DNA from: Actinomadura hallensis
Lineage (GTDB): Bacteria; Actinomycetota; Actinomycetes; Streptosporangiales; Streptosporangiaceae
NCBI RefSeq assembly: GCF_006716765.1
Contig: NZ_VFPO01000001.1
Span: forward strand, 2,480,001 to 2,544,000
DNA length: 64,000 bases
Direction: 5' to 3'
How positions within the stretch are numbered: position 1 is the first letter of the stretch; every line of letters begins with the position of its first letter. This document shows positions 54,594 through 62,461 of the stretch, piece by piece. A program made the position numbers and the translations under genes. The notes under the pieces were generated by a model that saw only the letters and a list, made by a program, of their open reading frames with translations, did not search any database and had not been told where the DNA came from.

Positions 54594-55654
54594 GTGCGAC
54601 CTCCGCCCCCGGGACGGCTGGACTCCCGGACCACCAGCTCGGGCTGGAACATCACCTGCTGGTGAGCATGCCCGCCCGGGTCGTCGCATTCTTCCAGCAG
54701 CAGCTCGGTGGCGATGCGCCCGAGCTGGTAGGTGGGCTGGCGCACGGAGCTGAGCGGCACCGCGGCCGCCGCCGAGAACTCGATGTCGTCGTACCCGATC
54801 AGCGCGATGTCGTCGGGGACCTTCAGCCCGGCCTGCAGCAGCACCCGCAGCACCCCGAGCGCGAGCAGGTCGTTGGCGCAGAAGACCGCGTCCGGAAGCG
54901 GCGGGCCCGCCTCCAGCAGCCGCCGCGCCGCCTCCTGCCCGGACCGGGCGTTCGTCGCCCCGACCGTGATCTCGCGCATCGCCTCGCGGCCGAGCCCGGC
55001 GGCGCGCAGCGCCCGCACCGCGCCCTTGCGGCGGTCGGCGCACTGCCGCAGGACGCTCGGGCCGGTGACGAACGCCAGCGTGCGGGCGCCGGCGTCGAGC
55101 AGCTCCCCGACCGCCAGCTCGCCGCCCGCGACGTCGTCGACGGCGACCGAGCACTGGTTGGTGCGGGGCGTCGGGTGGTCGAGCAGCACCACCGGGACGC
55201 CCCGCTCCTGGAGCCGGGCCGCGGCCGCGCCGTCGTCGCCGACCGGGGTCAGCAGGACGCCGCGGACCCGCTGCTCGGCGAGCACCCGCAGGTTGCGCTG
55301 CTCCTTCTCGTCCGACTCGCCGGACGACGACAGGATCACCGCGTAGCCGCGCTCGCTGGCGACGTCCTCGACGCCGCGGGCGACGTCGGTGAAGAACGGG
55401 TTGGCGAGGTCGAGGACCATCAGCCCGATCGTGCTGCTGTGCCCGGCGCGCAGCGTGGACGCCGAGCCGTTGCGGACGAAGCCGAGCTCGCGGATGGCGC
55501 GCTCGACGCGTCTTCGGGTGGCCTCGGCGACCCGCTCGGGACGGTTGAGCACGTTGGACACGGTGCCCGGCGAAACGCCGGCGTGCGCCGCGACCTGCTT
55601 GATGCCGACCGTCCTGCTCAGGGGCGCGGAACGTCCGGTGTCGTCTGTGGTCAA
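54590..55654 (-). CDS. LacI-family transcriptional regulator of rhamnose/lactate genes
   Basis: A 354-residue LacI/PurR-type regulator. The HTH is [20 protein letters not shown], followed by the hinge [12 protein letters not shown]. The periplasmic-binding-protein-like effector domain then runs from [16 protein letters not shown] to the C-terminus, where [20 protein letters not shown] is characteristic. The start is TTG at 55654; no better start lies ahead of the HTH. It heads the minus-strand operon and faces the transporter operon across a 296-base gap with AAAACGT-type operators. Rhamnose or a pathway intermediate is its probable inducer. Confidence 0.88.
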   Translation of the reverse strand: MTTDDTGRSAPLSRTVGIKQVAAHAGVSPGTVSNVLNRPERVAEATRRRVERAIRELGFVRNGSASTLRAGHSSTIGLMVLDLANPFFTDVARGVEDVASERGYAVILSSSGESDEKEQRNLRVLAEQRVRGVLLTPVGDDGAAAARLQERGVPVVLLDHPTPRTNQCSVAVDDVAGGELAVGELLDAGARTLAFVTGPSVLRQCADRRKGAVRALRAAGLGREAMREITVGATNARSGQEAARRLLEAGPPLPDAVFCANDLLALGVLRVLLQAGLKVPDDIALIGYDDIEFSAAAAVPLSSVRQPTYQLGRIATELLLEECDDPGGHAHQQVMFQPELVVRESSRPGGGGRT

Positions 55655-55709
55655 TCTGCCTGCCCCCGGGTCCTCCGCTGGATGTGCCGCTCACTTTGCT
55701 CATCGAATT

Positions 55710-55721
55710 AAAACGTGTCAA
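55710..55721 (-). promoter_or_regulatory. lacI-side promoter and operator
   Basis: AAAACGTGTCAA overlaps the minus-strand -35 TTGACA (55716-55721). Its AAAACGT core is the same as in the operator on the transporter side, supporting autorepression. The -10 (CAAAGT, 17 bases downstream) is weak. Confidence 0.5.
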
Positions 55722-55852
55722 GTGCGCGGCCCGTGCGCCGGGGGCGGGCGACCCGGCGGCCGGTCGCGCGGCGGACGTCCTGAAAATCGCCCAATCCCTT
55801 GTACGCAGGGCGCTGGCGTGCGATCGGGCAGGACTTCACCGGTGTCCGCCCC

Positions 55853-55909
55853 TTGACGACCGCGCGACCTCCTTCTACCGTCCTCGGCAACATCTGGTTA
55901 AAACGTTTT
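55853..55909 (+). promoter_or_regulatory. transporter operon promoter with palindromic LacI operator
   Basis: TTGACG (55853-55858) and TACCGT (55876-55881) are spaced by 17 bases. The palindrome AAAACGTTTT (55900-55909) lies just after the expected start and has the CG-centred symmetry that LacI proteins recognise. This would let the divergent LacI protein block transport and catabolic genes without inducer. Confidence 0.72.
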
Positions 55910-55950
55910 TCATCGGTACGGCACAGACGTGCCCCGCGAGGAGGGCCGCG

Positions 55951-57489
55951 ATGGGTGCACCCGGCGGATCGGCGCCGCCGACATTGGCACTGGTCAACGT
56001 GAGCAAATCGTTCGGCGCCGTGCGCGCTCTGCAGGGCGTCACCCTGGAGCTGCACGCGGGCGAGGTGCACGCGCTGGCCGGGGAGAACGGCGCCGGCAAG
56101 TCGACGGTCGTAAAAACGTTCGCAGGGGTGCACCGCCCGGACGCGGGCGAGGTCCGGGTGGACGGCGAGCCGGTGACGTTCGGCGGGCCCGCCGACGCGC
56201 AGGCCGCCGGCGTCGCCGTCATCTACCAGGAGCCCACCCTGTTCCCCGACCTGTCGGTCGCCGAGAACATCTTCATGGGCCGCCAGCCCCGCGGCTCGCT
56301 CGGGCGCATCGACCGCCGCGCCATGCACGCCGCGGCCGCGGAGCTGTTCCGGCGGCTCGGGGTCCCGCTGGACCCCCGGCAGCCCGCCCGCGGCCTGTCG
56401 ATCGCCGACCAGCAGGTCGTCGAGATCGCCAAGGCCATCTCCCGGGACGCGCGGGTCCTGATCATGGACGAGCCCACCGCCGCGCTCACCGGCCAGGAGG
56501 TCGAGCGGCTCTTCACGGTGACCCGCACCCTCGCCGAGGGCGGCTGCGCCGTCCTGTTCATCTCGCACCGGCTGGAGGAGATCTTCGGCCTGTGCCACCG
56601 GGTCACCACCCTTCGCGACGGCTCCTTCGTCGCGACCGACCTGACCGCCGACCTCACCCCCGACGACCTCGTCCGCCGGATGGTCGGCCGCGACCTCGAC
56701 GCGCTCTACCCCAAGCAGGACGTGGCGCCCGGCGAGGTCGCGCTGAAGGTGTCCCGGCTGACCCGCGAGGGCGCCTTCACCGACGTCTCCTTCGAGGTCC
56801 GCCGCGGCGAGATCGTCGCGCTGGCCGGGCTGGTCGGCGCGGGACGCAGCGAGGTCGCCCGCGCCGTGTTCGGCGTCGACCGCTGGGACGCCGGATCCGT
56901 CGAGGTCGCCGGCCGCCCGCTGCCGCCCGGCAGCCCGACCGCCGCGATGTCGGCCGGGCTCGCGCTCGTCCCCGAGGACCGCCGCCAGCAGGGCCTGGTC
57001 ATGGACATGTCCATCGAGCGGAACATGGGCCTCACCCAGCTGCGCTCGCTGCGCCGCGAGACCGGCCGCGCCGGCCTGATCTCCCGGAGGGTCGAGCGCA
57101 GGCGCGCCGCGGACTGGGCGCTGCGGCTCCAGCTGAAGTACGCGCGGCTCACCGACGCCGTGGGCGTCCTTTCGGGCGGCAACCAGCAGAAGGTCGTCCT
57201 CGCCAAGTGGCTGGCCACCGAGCCCGACGTCCTGATCGTGGACGAGCCGACCCGCGGCATCGACGTCGGCACCAAGTCCGAGGTGCACCGGCTGCTGTCG
57301 GAGCTGGCCGCGCGGGACATGGCGGTGCTGATGATCTCCTCCGACCTGCCGGAGGTGCTCGGCATGGCCGACCGCGTCCTCGTCATGCACGAGGGCCGCC
57401 TCACCGCCGAGATCCCGCGCGCCGAGGCGACCGAGGAGAGCGTGATGGCCGCGGCGACCGGCCGCGCCGGCACCGGAAAGGCGGCGTGA
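55951..57489 (+). CDS. rhaT: sugar ABC transporter ATP-binding protein (rhamnose)
   Basis: A 512-residue protein with two ATPase halves, of the ribose/rhamnose CUT2 family. The first half has Walker [15 protein letters not shown] and Walker [17 protein letters not shown], with the signature degenerated to [10 protein letters not shown]. The second half has [15 protein letters not shown] in place of a Walker A and signature [15 protein letters not shown] with [16 protein letters not shown]. Rhamnose specificity rests on the following genes. ATG at 55951 behind GAGGAGGG; a GTG at 55929 is possible. Starts the plus-strand operon. Confidence 0.9.
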   Translation: MGAPGGSAPPTLALVNVSKSFGAVRALQGVTLELHAGEVHALAGENGAGKSTVVKTFAGVHRPDAGEVRVDGEPVTFGGPADAQAAGVAVIYQEPTLFPDLSVAENIFMGRQPRGSLGRIDRRAMHAAAAELFRRLGVPLDPRQPARGLSIADQQVVEIAKAISRDARVLIMDEPTAALTGQEVERLFTVTRTLAEGGCAVLFISHRLEEIFGLCHRVTTLRDGSFVATDLTADLTPDDLVRRMVGRDLDALYPKQDVAPGEVALKVSRLTREGAFTDVSFEVRRGEIVALAGLVGAGRSEVARAVFGVDRWDAGSVEVAGRPLPPGSPTAAMSAGLALVPEDRRQQGLVMDMSIERNMGLTQLRSLRRETGRAGLISRRVERRRAADWALRLQLKYARLTDAVGVLSGGNQQKVVLAKWLATEPDVLIVDEPTRGIDVGTKSEVHRLLSELAARDMAVLMISSDLPEVLGMADRVLVMHEGRLTAEIPRAEATEESVMAAATGRAGTGKAA

Positions 57490-57493
57490 ACCG

Positions 57494-58633
57494 ATGACCG
57501 TACTCACCCGGACACCGGCCAGGCCCGGCCAGGGCGGCGCCGCCGGGGGCGGGCGCCGCCTGGTCGAGGTCGTGCTGCGCGCCCGCGAGCTGAGCATCCT
57601 CGGCGCGCTGGTCGTGCTCGTCGCCGGCACCGCGATCGCGAACCCGCGGTTCCTGTCGGGCCAGGGCGTGACGGACATCTTCCTCAACGCCTCGATCCTG
57701 GTGCTCCTCGCCGTCGGGCAGAGCGTGGTGGTCGTCACCCGCAACATCGACCTGTCGGTCGGGTCCGTCGTCGGGCTGGTCGCCTTCACCGCCGGCAAGT
57801 TCGCCTCCGGAAGCGACCGGCACGTGGCGGCGGTCCTCGTGCTCGGCGTCCTCATCGGCCTCGCCTGCGGCCTGGTGAACGGGCTGCTCGTCAGCTTCTG
57901 CCGGGTGCCGTCCCTTGTCGTCACCCTCGGCACGCTGTACGTGATCCAGGGGCTCGACTACCGGATCGCCCAGGGCGAGCAGATCAGCGCGGCCGACCTT
58001 CCCGCGTCGGTCCTCGCCCTCGGCAACGACGGGATCCTCGGCATCCCGTACCTGCCGATCATCACCGTCGCGGTGATGCTCGCCGTCGGCTACTACCTGC
58101 GCTCCTACTCGTCCGGGCGCGAGTTCTACGCCATCGGCTCCAGCCCCGAGGCGGCGATGCTCGCCGGCGTGCCGATCCGCCGCCGCGTCCTCACCGCCTA
58201 CCTGGTCAGCGGCGGTCTCGCGGGCCTCGCCGGGGTGCTGTGGCTGGCCCGCTTCGGCACCGTCGTCGCCGACGCCGCGCACGGCTGGGAGCTGAAGGTC
58301 GTCGCCGCCGTCGTCGTCGGCGGCGTCGCGATCACCGGCGGCGTCGGCACCGTGTACGGCGCGGCGCTCGGCGCGCTGCTGCTCACCACCATCGGCAGCG
58401 TGCTGGTCGTGCTCAAGGTCAACTCGTTCTGGCAGGAGGCCATCACCGGCGTCCTCCTGCTGCTGGCCATCAGCGTCGACCGGCTGCTGGCGCTCCGCGT
58501 CACCCGGGCGCTGAAACAGCGGTCGCTGGAGTCGGCCGCCCGCCACGGCGTCCCCGGGAACGAAGTTCCCGCAGGCGAAGAGGTCACCGCAGGCGAAGAG
58601 GTCACCGCGGACGAAGGGAGGGGCCGGGCATGA
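57494..58633 (+). CDS. rhaP: sugar ABC transporter permease (rhamnose)
   Basis: A 379-residue CUT2-type permease with about eight helices. It has the EAA-like loop NIDLSVGSVVGLVAFTAGKF, FYAIGSSPEAAMLAGVPIRR, and GGVAITGGVGTVYGAALGAL. The hydrophilic C-terminus contains a short duplicated GEEVTAGEEVTA motif from a tandem repeat around 58570-58610. It starts four bases after the ATPase stop and its end overlaps the next permease by four bases (ATGA). Confidence 0.9.
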   Translation: MTVLTRTPARPGQGGAAGGGRRLVEVVLRARELSILGALVVLVAGTAIANPRFLSGQGVTDIFLNASILVLLAVGQSVVVVTRNIDLSVGSVVGLVAFTAGKFASGSDRHVAAVLVLGVLIGLACGLVNGLLVSFCRVPSLVVTLGTLYVIQGLDYRIAQGEQISAADLPASVLALGNDGILGIPYLPIITVAVMLAVGYYLRSYSSGREFYAIGSSPEAAMLAGVPIRRRVLTAYLVSGGLAGLAGVLWLARFGTVVADAAHGWELKVVAAVVVGGVAITGGVGTVYGAALGALLLTTIGSVLVVLKVNSFWQEAITGVLLLLAISVDRLLALRVTRALKQRSLESAARHGVPGNEVPAGEEVTAGEEVTADEGRGRA

Positions 58634-59628
58634 GCCGGCTGGGACACCTGGTGCGCTGGGAGACCGCCGTCACCGTGCTGCTGGTCGCGGTGTTCTTCGG
58701 CGGCGCCGGGCACTCGCCCGACTTCGTGAGCAGCGGCAACCTGTCGTTCGCGCTGCTGGACCTCAGCGAGATCGCGCTGATCGCGCTGCCGATGACGCTG
58801 CTGGTGGTGTGCGGGCAGGTCGACCTGTCGGTCGCCTCCGTCCTCGGCCTGTGCAGCGCGCTCACCGGCAAGATGTGGGACGGCGGCATGGCGATCGAGA
58901 CGATCATCCCCGTCGTCCTGGTCGTCGGCGTCGTCTGCGGGCTGGTCAACGGGCTGCTCGTCACCAGGCTGGGGCTGCCGTCCCTCGCCGTCACGATCGG
59001 CACGATGACCCTCTACCGGGGCCTGGCGTACGTGACGCTCGGCACCGGCGCGATCTCGGAGTTCCCGTTCGCCTACACCGAGCTCGCGACCTCGTCCGTG
59101 CCCGGCACCCCGATCCCGTACCCGGTCGCGCTGTTCGTCCTGCTCGCCGCCGTCACCGGCGTCGTGCTGCACGCCACCGGCATCGGGCGGTCGCTGTTCG
59201 CGATCGGGGCGCAGGAGGACGCCGCCTACTTCGCCGGCATCCGCGTCAAGCGCCTCAAGCTGGCGCTGTTCGCGGTGTCCGGCCTGGTCGCGGGGTTCGC
59301 CGGCATCGTCTACACGCTCCGCTACGGCAGCGCCCGCGCCGACAACGGCCTCGGGCTGGAGCTGGCCGTCATCGCGGCGGTGCTGCTCGGCGGCGTCGAC
59401 TTCGAGGGCGGCAAGGGCACCCTCGGCGGCGTCATCGCCGCGGTGCTGCTGGTCGGCCTGCTCCGCAACCTGCTGATGCTCAACGACGTCTCCACCGAGG
59501 TCCAGTCGATCGTCACCGGACTGCTGCTCATCGTCAGCGTCCTCACCCCGCGGCTGATCGCCGTGGCGCGTGAGACCCGCGGCGGACGCGGGGGCGCGAG
59601 AACCGCGCCGCCCGCCGCCGCGCCCTGA
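58630..59628 (+). CDS. rhaQ: sugar ABC transporter permease (rhamnose)
   Basis: A 332-residue CUT2-type permease, second partner. Conserved parts are QVDLSVASVLGLCSALTGKM, GLVNGLLVTRLGLPSLAVTI, GRSLFAIGAQEDAAYFAGIR and GGVDFEGGKGTLGGVIAAVL. Start ATG overlaps the preceding stop. A strong hairpin follows within the operon before the substrate-binding protein gene. Confidence 0.9.
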   Translation: MSRLGHLVRWETAVTVLLVAVFFGGAGHSPDFVSSGNLSFALLDLSEIALIALPMTLLVVCGQVDLSVASVLGLCSALTGKMWDGGMAIETIIPVVLVVGVVCGLVNGLLVTRLGLPSLAVTIGTMTLYRGLAYVTLGTGAISEFPFAYTELATSSVPGTPIPYPVALFVLLAAVTGVVLHATGIGRSLFAIGAQEDAAYFAGIRVKRLKLALFAVSGLVAGFAGIVYTLRYGSARADNGLGLELAVIAAVLLGGVDFEGGKGTLGGVIAAVLLVGLLRNLLMLNDVSTEVQSIVTGLLLIVSVLTPRLIAVARETRGGRGGARTAPPAAAP

Positions 59629-59646
59629 CACGCCCCCCGCCGCCGC

Positions 59647-59676
59647 GGCCCCGCGGGCGCGACCGCCCGCGGGGCC
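59647..59676 (+). terminator. intra-operon hairpin before the binding-protein gene
   Basis: GGCCCCGCGGGCG (59647-59659) and CGCCCGCGGGGCC (59664-59676) form a perfect 13-bp stem with a 4-base loop. Located between permease and binding-protein genes of one operon, it may partly terminate or may stabilise the upstream or downstream RNA segment and so adjust the ratio of binding protein to permease. Confidence 0.6.
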
Positions 59677-59724
59677 CCGGCCCCGCCCACCCCGATGCAA
59701 GACCCGGATTCGAAAGGCATCCAG

Positions 59725-60846
59725 ATGACCACTCGTACGCGCGCCCAGCGACGCCCTGCGTCCCGCCCCGCGTCCCGGCTGGCGCACCGCCTGACGGCGA
59801 CGGCCGCGGCGGGCGTCCTGGCCCTCGGCCTGACCGCCTGCGGCGGAACCACCAAGGACTCCTCGTCCGCGTCCGGGGAGGGCCGGTCGGGCGGGAACGC
59901 CACCGCGGACCCGAACGCGCCGATGAAGAAGGGCCTGAAGCTGGCGTTCCTGCCGAAGCAGGTCAACAACCCCTACCTCACAATCGTCGACAACGCCGGC
60001 ATCGCGGCGGCGAAGGAGTTCGGCGCGGAGGCCAAGGAGGTCGGCCCGTCCGACGCCTCGGCGTCCTCGCAGGTCTCCTACATCAACACGCTCATCCAGC
60101 AGCGGCACGACGCGATCCTCATCGCCGCCAACGACGAGAACGCGGTGTGCGGGCCGCTCAAGCAGGCGATGTCCAAGGACATCAAGGTCGTCGCCTACGA
60201 CTCCGACAGCAACCCCGACTGCCGGGACGTGTTCATCAACCAGGCGTCCTCCGAGGACATCGGCCGCAGCCAGGTCAAGCTGCTCGCCGACCAGATCGGC
60301 GCCGAGGGCGAGATCGCGATCCTGTCGGCGACCGCGAACGCCACGAACCAGAACACGTGGATCAAGTTCATGCAGGACGAGCTGAAGAAGCCCGAGTACT
60401 CGAAGATGAAGCTCGTCAAGGTGGCCTACGGCGACGACGACGACCAGAAGTCGTTCCAGCAGACGCAGGGCCTGCTGCAGGCGTACCCGAACCTCAAGGG
60501 CATCATCGCGCCGACCACGGTCGGCATCGCCGCCGCCGCGCGCTACATCTCCGGCTCGAAGTACAAGGGCGAGGTCGCGCTGACCGGCCTCGGCACGCCG
60601 AACCAGATGCGCAAGTTCATCAAGGACGGCACGGTCGAGAAGTTCGCGCTGTGGGACCCGGAGAACCTCGGCTACCTCGCCGGGTACGCGGCCGGCGCAC
60701 TGGCCTCCGGCCAGATCACCGGCCAGGAGGGCGAGAAGTTCAAGGCCGGCAAGCTCGGCGAGCGCACCGTCGGCGCCGACGGGGAGATCGTCCTCGGCCC
60801 GCCGACGGTCTTCGACGAGAAGAACATCGACGACTACGACTTCTGA
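59725..60846 (+). CDS. rhaS: rhamnose ABC transporter substrate-binding lipoprotein
   Basis: A 373-residue periplasmic-binding-protein-type lipoprotein. The signal peptide ends in the lipobox LTAC with lipid-modified Cys at about 39, followed by a Ser/Gly-rich tether. The mature domain starts KKGLKLAFLPKQVNNPYLTI and continues with YINTLIQQRHDAILIAAND, VVAYDSDSNPDCRDVFINQA and the RhaS-typical LGTPNQMRKFIKDGTV. Captures L-rhamnose outside the membrane for the permease pair. AAAGG before the ATG at 59725. Confidence 0.92.
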   Translation: MTTRTRAQRRPASRPASRLAHRLTATAAAGVLALGLTACGGTTKDSSSASGEGRSGGNATADPNAPMKKGLKLAFLPKQVNNPYLTIVDNAGIAAAKEFGAEAKEVGPSDASASSQVSYINTLIQQRHDAILIAANDENAVCGPLKQAMSKDIKVVAYDSDSNPDCRDVFINQASSEDIGRSQVKLLADQIGAEGEIAILSATANATNQNTWIKFMQDELKKPEYSKMKLVKVAYGDDDDQKSFQQTQGLLQAYPNLKGIIAPTTVGIAAAARYISGSKYKGEVALTGLGTPNQMRKFIKDGTVEKFALWDPENLGYLAGYAAGALASGQITGQEGEKFKAGKLGERTVGADGEIVLGPPTVFDEKNIDDYDF

Positions 60847-60868
60847 GCCGCCCGGAAGCTCCGTGCAC

Positions 60869-61204
60869 ATGGACGACTCTTCACGCCGGAAGCGGATCTG
60901 CTTCGTGCTGAAGGTCAGGCAGGACCGCCTGGAGGAGTACAAGCTGCGCCACCAGGCGGTCTGGCCCGACATGCAGGCGGCCCTCCGCGAGTCCGGCTGG
61001 CACAACTACTCGCTGTTCCTGCGCGACGACGGCCTCCTCGTCGGCTACCTGGAGACCGACGACTTCGCGGCCGCGCAGGAGCGGATGGCCCGCACCGAGG
61101 TCAACGCGCGGTGGCAGGCCGAGATGGCGCCGTACTTCGAGGACCTCGACGGCCGCCCCGACGAGGGGATGAAGCCGCTCCCCGAGGTCTTCCACCTGGA
61201 CTGA
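60869..61204 (+). CDS. rhaM: L-rhamnose mutarotase
   Basis: A 111-residue enzyme interconverting alpha and beta anomers of L-rhamnose. It has the family core RICFVLKVRQDRLEEYKLRH, the acid/base His in RHQAVWPDMQAALRESG, NYSLFLRDDGLLVGYLETDD, and RWQAEMAPYFED near the C-terminus. Either GTG 60863 or ATG 60869 could start; GGAAG stands at 60854-60858 and fits both. It follows the lipoprotein gene by 22 bases within the operon. Confidence 0.92.
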   Translation: MDDSSRRKRICFVLKVRQDRLEEYKLRHQAVWPDMQAALRESGWHNYSLFLRDDGLLVGYLETDDFAAAQERMARTEVNARWQAEMAPYFEDLDGRPDEGMKPLPEVFHLD

Positions 61205-61258
61205 CCCTTCCCAGGGGTGCGGGGGCCCGTCCCCCGGAGAGAGACGAAAGAGGTAGAC

Positions 61259-62425
61259 GTGAACGACACCGGAGCGGTGAAGGAAGCCCTGCGCCGCCAG
61301 CAGATCGAGACTCCCTCGTGGGCGTACGGGAACTCGGGGACCCGGTTCAAGGTCTTCGCCCAGCAGGGCGTGCCGCGCACCCCGCAGGAGAAGATCGACG
61401 ACGCCGCGCAGGTGCACCGCTTCACGGGCGTCGCGCCCAGGGTGGCCGTGCACATCCCCTGGGACCGGGTGGACGACTACGCCGCGCTGGCCGCCTACGC
61501 CGAGGAGCGGGGGGTGCGGATCGGCGCCGTCAACACCAACGTCTTCCAGGACGACGACTACATGCTCGGCAGCGTCACCAACCCCGACCCCGCCGTCCGC
61601 CGCAAGGCCCTCGACCACCTGCTCGAGGCCGTCGACATCATGGACCAGACGGGGTCGCGCGACCTGAAGCTGTGGTTCTCCGACGGCACGAACTACCCGG
61701 GGCAGGACGACATCCGCGCCCGCCAGGACCGGCTGGCCGAGGCGCTCGCCGCCGTCTACGAGCGGCTCGGCGACGACCAGCGGTTCCTGCTGGAGTACAA
61801 GCTGTTCGAGCCCGCCTTCTACATGACCGACGTGCCGGACTGGGGCGCCTCCTACGCGCACTGCGTGAAGCTCGGCCCGAAGGCGCAGGTCGTCGTGGAC
61901 ACCGGGCACCACGCGCCGGGCACCAACATCGAGTTCATCGTCGCGTTCCTGCTGCGCGAGGGGAAGCTCGGCGGGTTCGACTTCAACTCCCGCTTCTACG
62001 CCGACGACGACCTGATGGTCGGCGCCGCCGACCCGTTCCAGCTGTTCCGGATCATGTACGAGGTGGTGCGCGGCGGCGGCTACGAGCCGGACGCGAACGT
62101 CGCGTTCATGCTCGACCAGTGCCACAACGTCGAGCCGAAGATCCAGGGGCAGATCCGCTCGGTGATGAACGTCCAGGAGGCCACCGCAAAGGCGCTGCTC
62201 GTGGACCGGGAGGCGCTGGCGGCCGCGCAGGCGGCGGGCGACGTGCTGGAGGCCAACGCGGTGTTCATGGACGCCTACAACACCGACGTCCGCCCGCTGC
62301 TCGCGGAGCTGCGCGAGGAGATGGGCCTGCACCCCGACCCGGTCGCCGCCTACAAGGCGTCCGGCTACTACGAGCGCGTCGTCGAGGAGCGCAAGGACGG
62401 CCAGGCCGCCGGCTGGGGCGCCTGA
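61259..62425 (+). CDS. rhaI: L-rhamnose isomerase, RhaI type
   Basis: A 388-residue TIM-barrel isomerase converting L-rhamnose to L-rhamnulose. It belongs to the Pseudomonas/Streptomyces RhaI family rather than to RhaA of enterobacteria. Signatures include [70 protein letters not shown] and [17 protein letters not shown], with the metal ligands Glu, Asp and His. GTG at 61259 behind GAAAGAGGTAG; a longer upstream extension has no family match. Followed by rhaD after 36 bases. Confidence 0.92.
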   Translation: MNDTGAVKEALRRQQIETPSWAYGNSGTRFKVFAQQGVPRTPQEKIDDAAQVHRFTGVAPRVAVHIPWDRVDDYAALAAYAEERGVRIGAVNTNVFQDDDYMLGSVTNPDPAVRRKALDHLLEAVDIMDQTGSRDLKLWFSDGTNYPGQDDIRARQDRLAEALAAVYERLGDDQRFLLEYKLFEPAFYMTDVPDWGASYAHCVKLGPKAQVVVDTGHHAPGTNIEFIVAFLLREGKLGGFDFNSRFYADDDLMVGAADPFQLFRIMYEVVRGGGYEPDANVAFMLDQCHNVEPKIQGQIRSVMNVQEATAKALLVDREALAAAQAAGDVLEANAVFMDAYNTDVRPLLAELREEMGLHPDPVAAYKASGYYERVVEERKDGQAAGWGA

Positions 62426-62461
62426 GAGACACCCGCGGGAAGAAGCGAAGGAGACATCCCG

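Noticed and set aside
58198..61005. 935-codon antisense frame over rhaP-rhaQ-rhaS
   Set aside because: It is a shadow of the transporter operon, with repetitive Ala/Gly/Arg/Asp composition and no start context.
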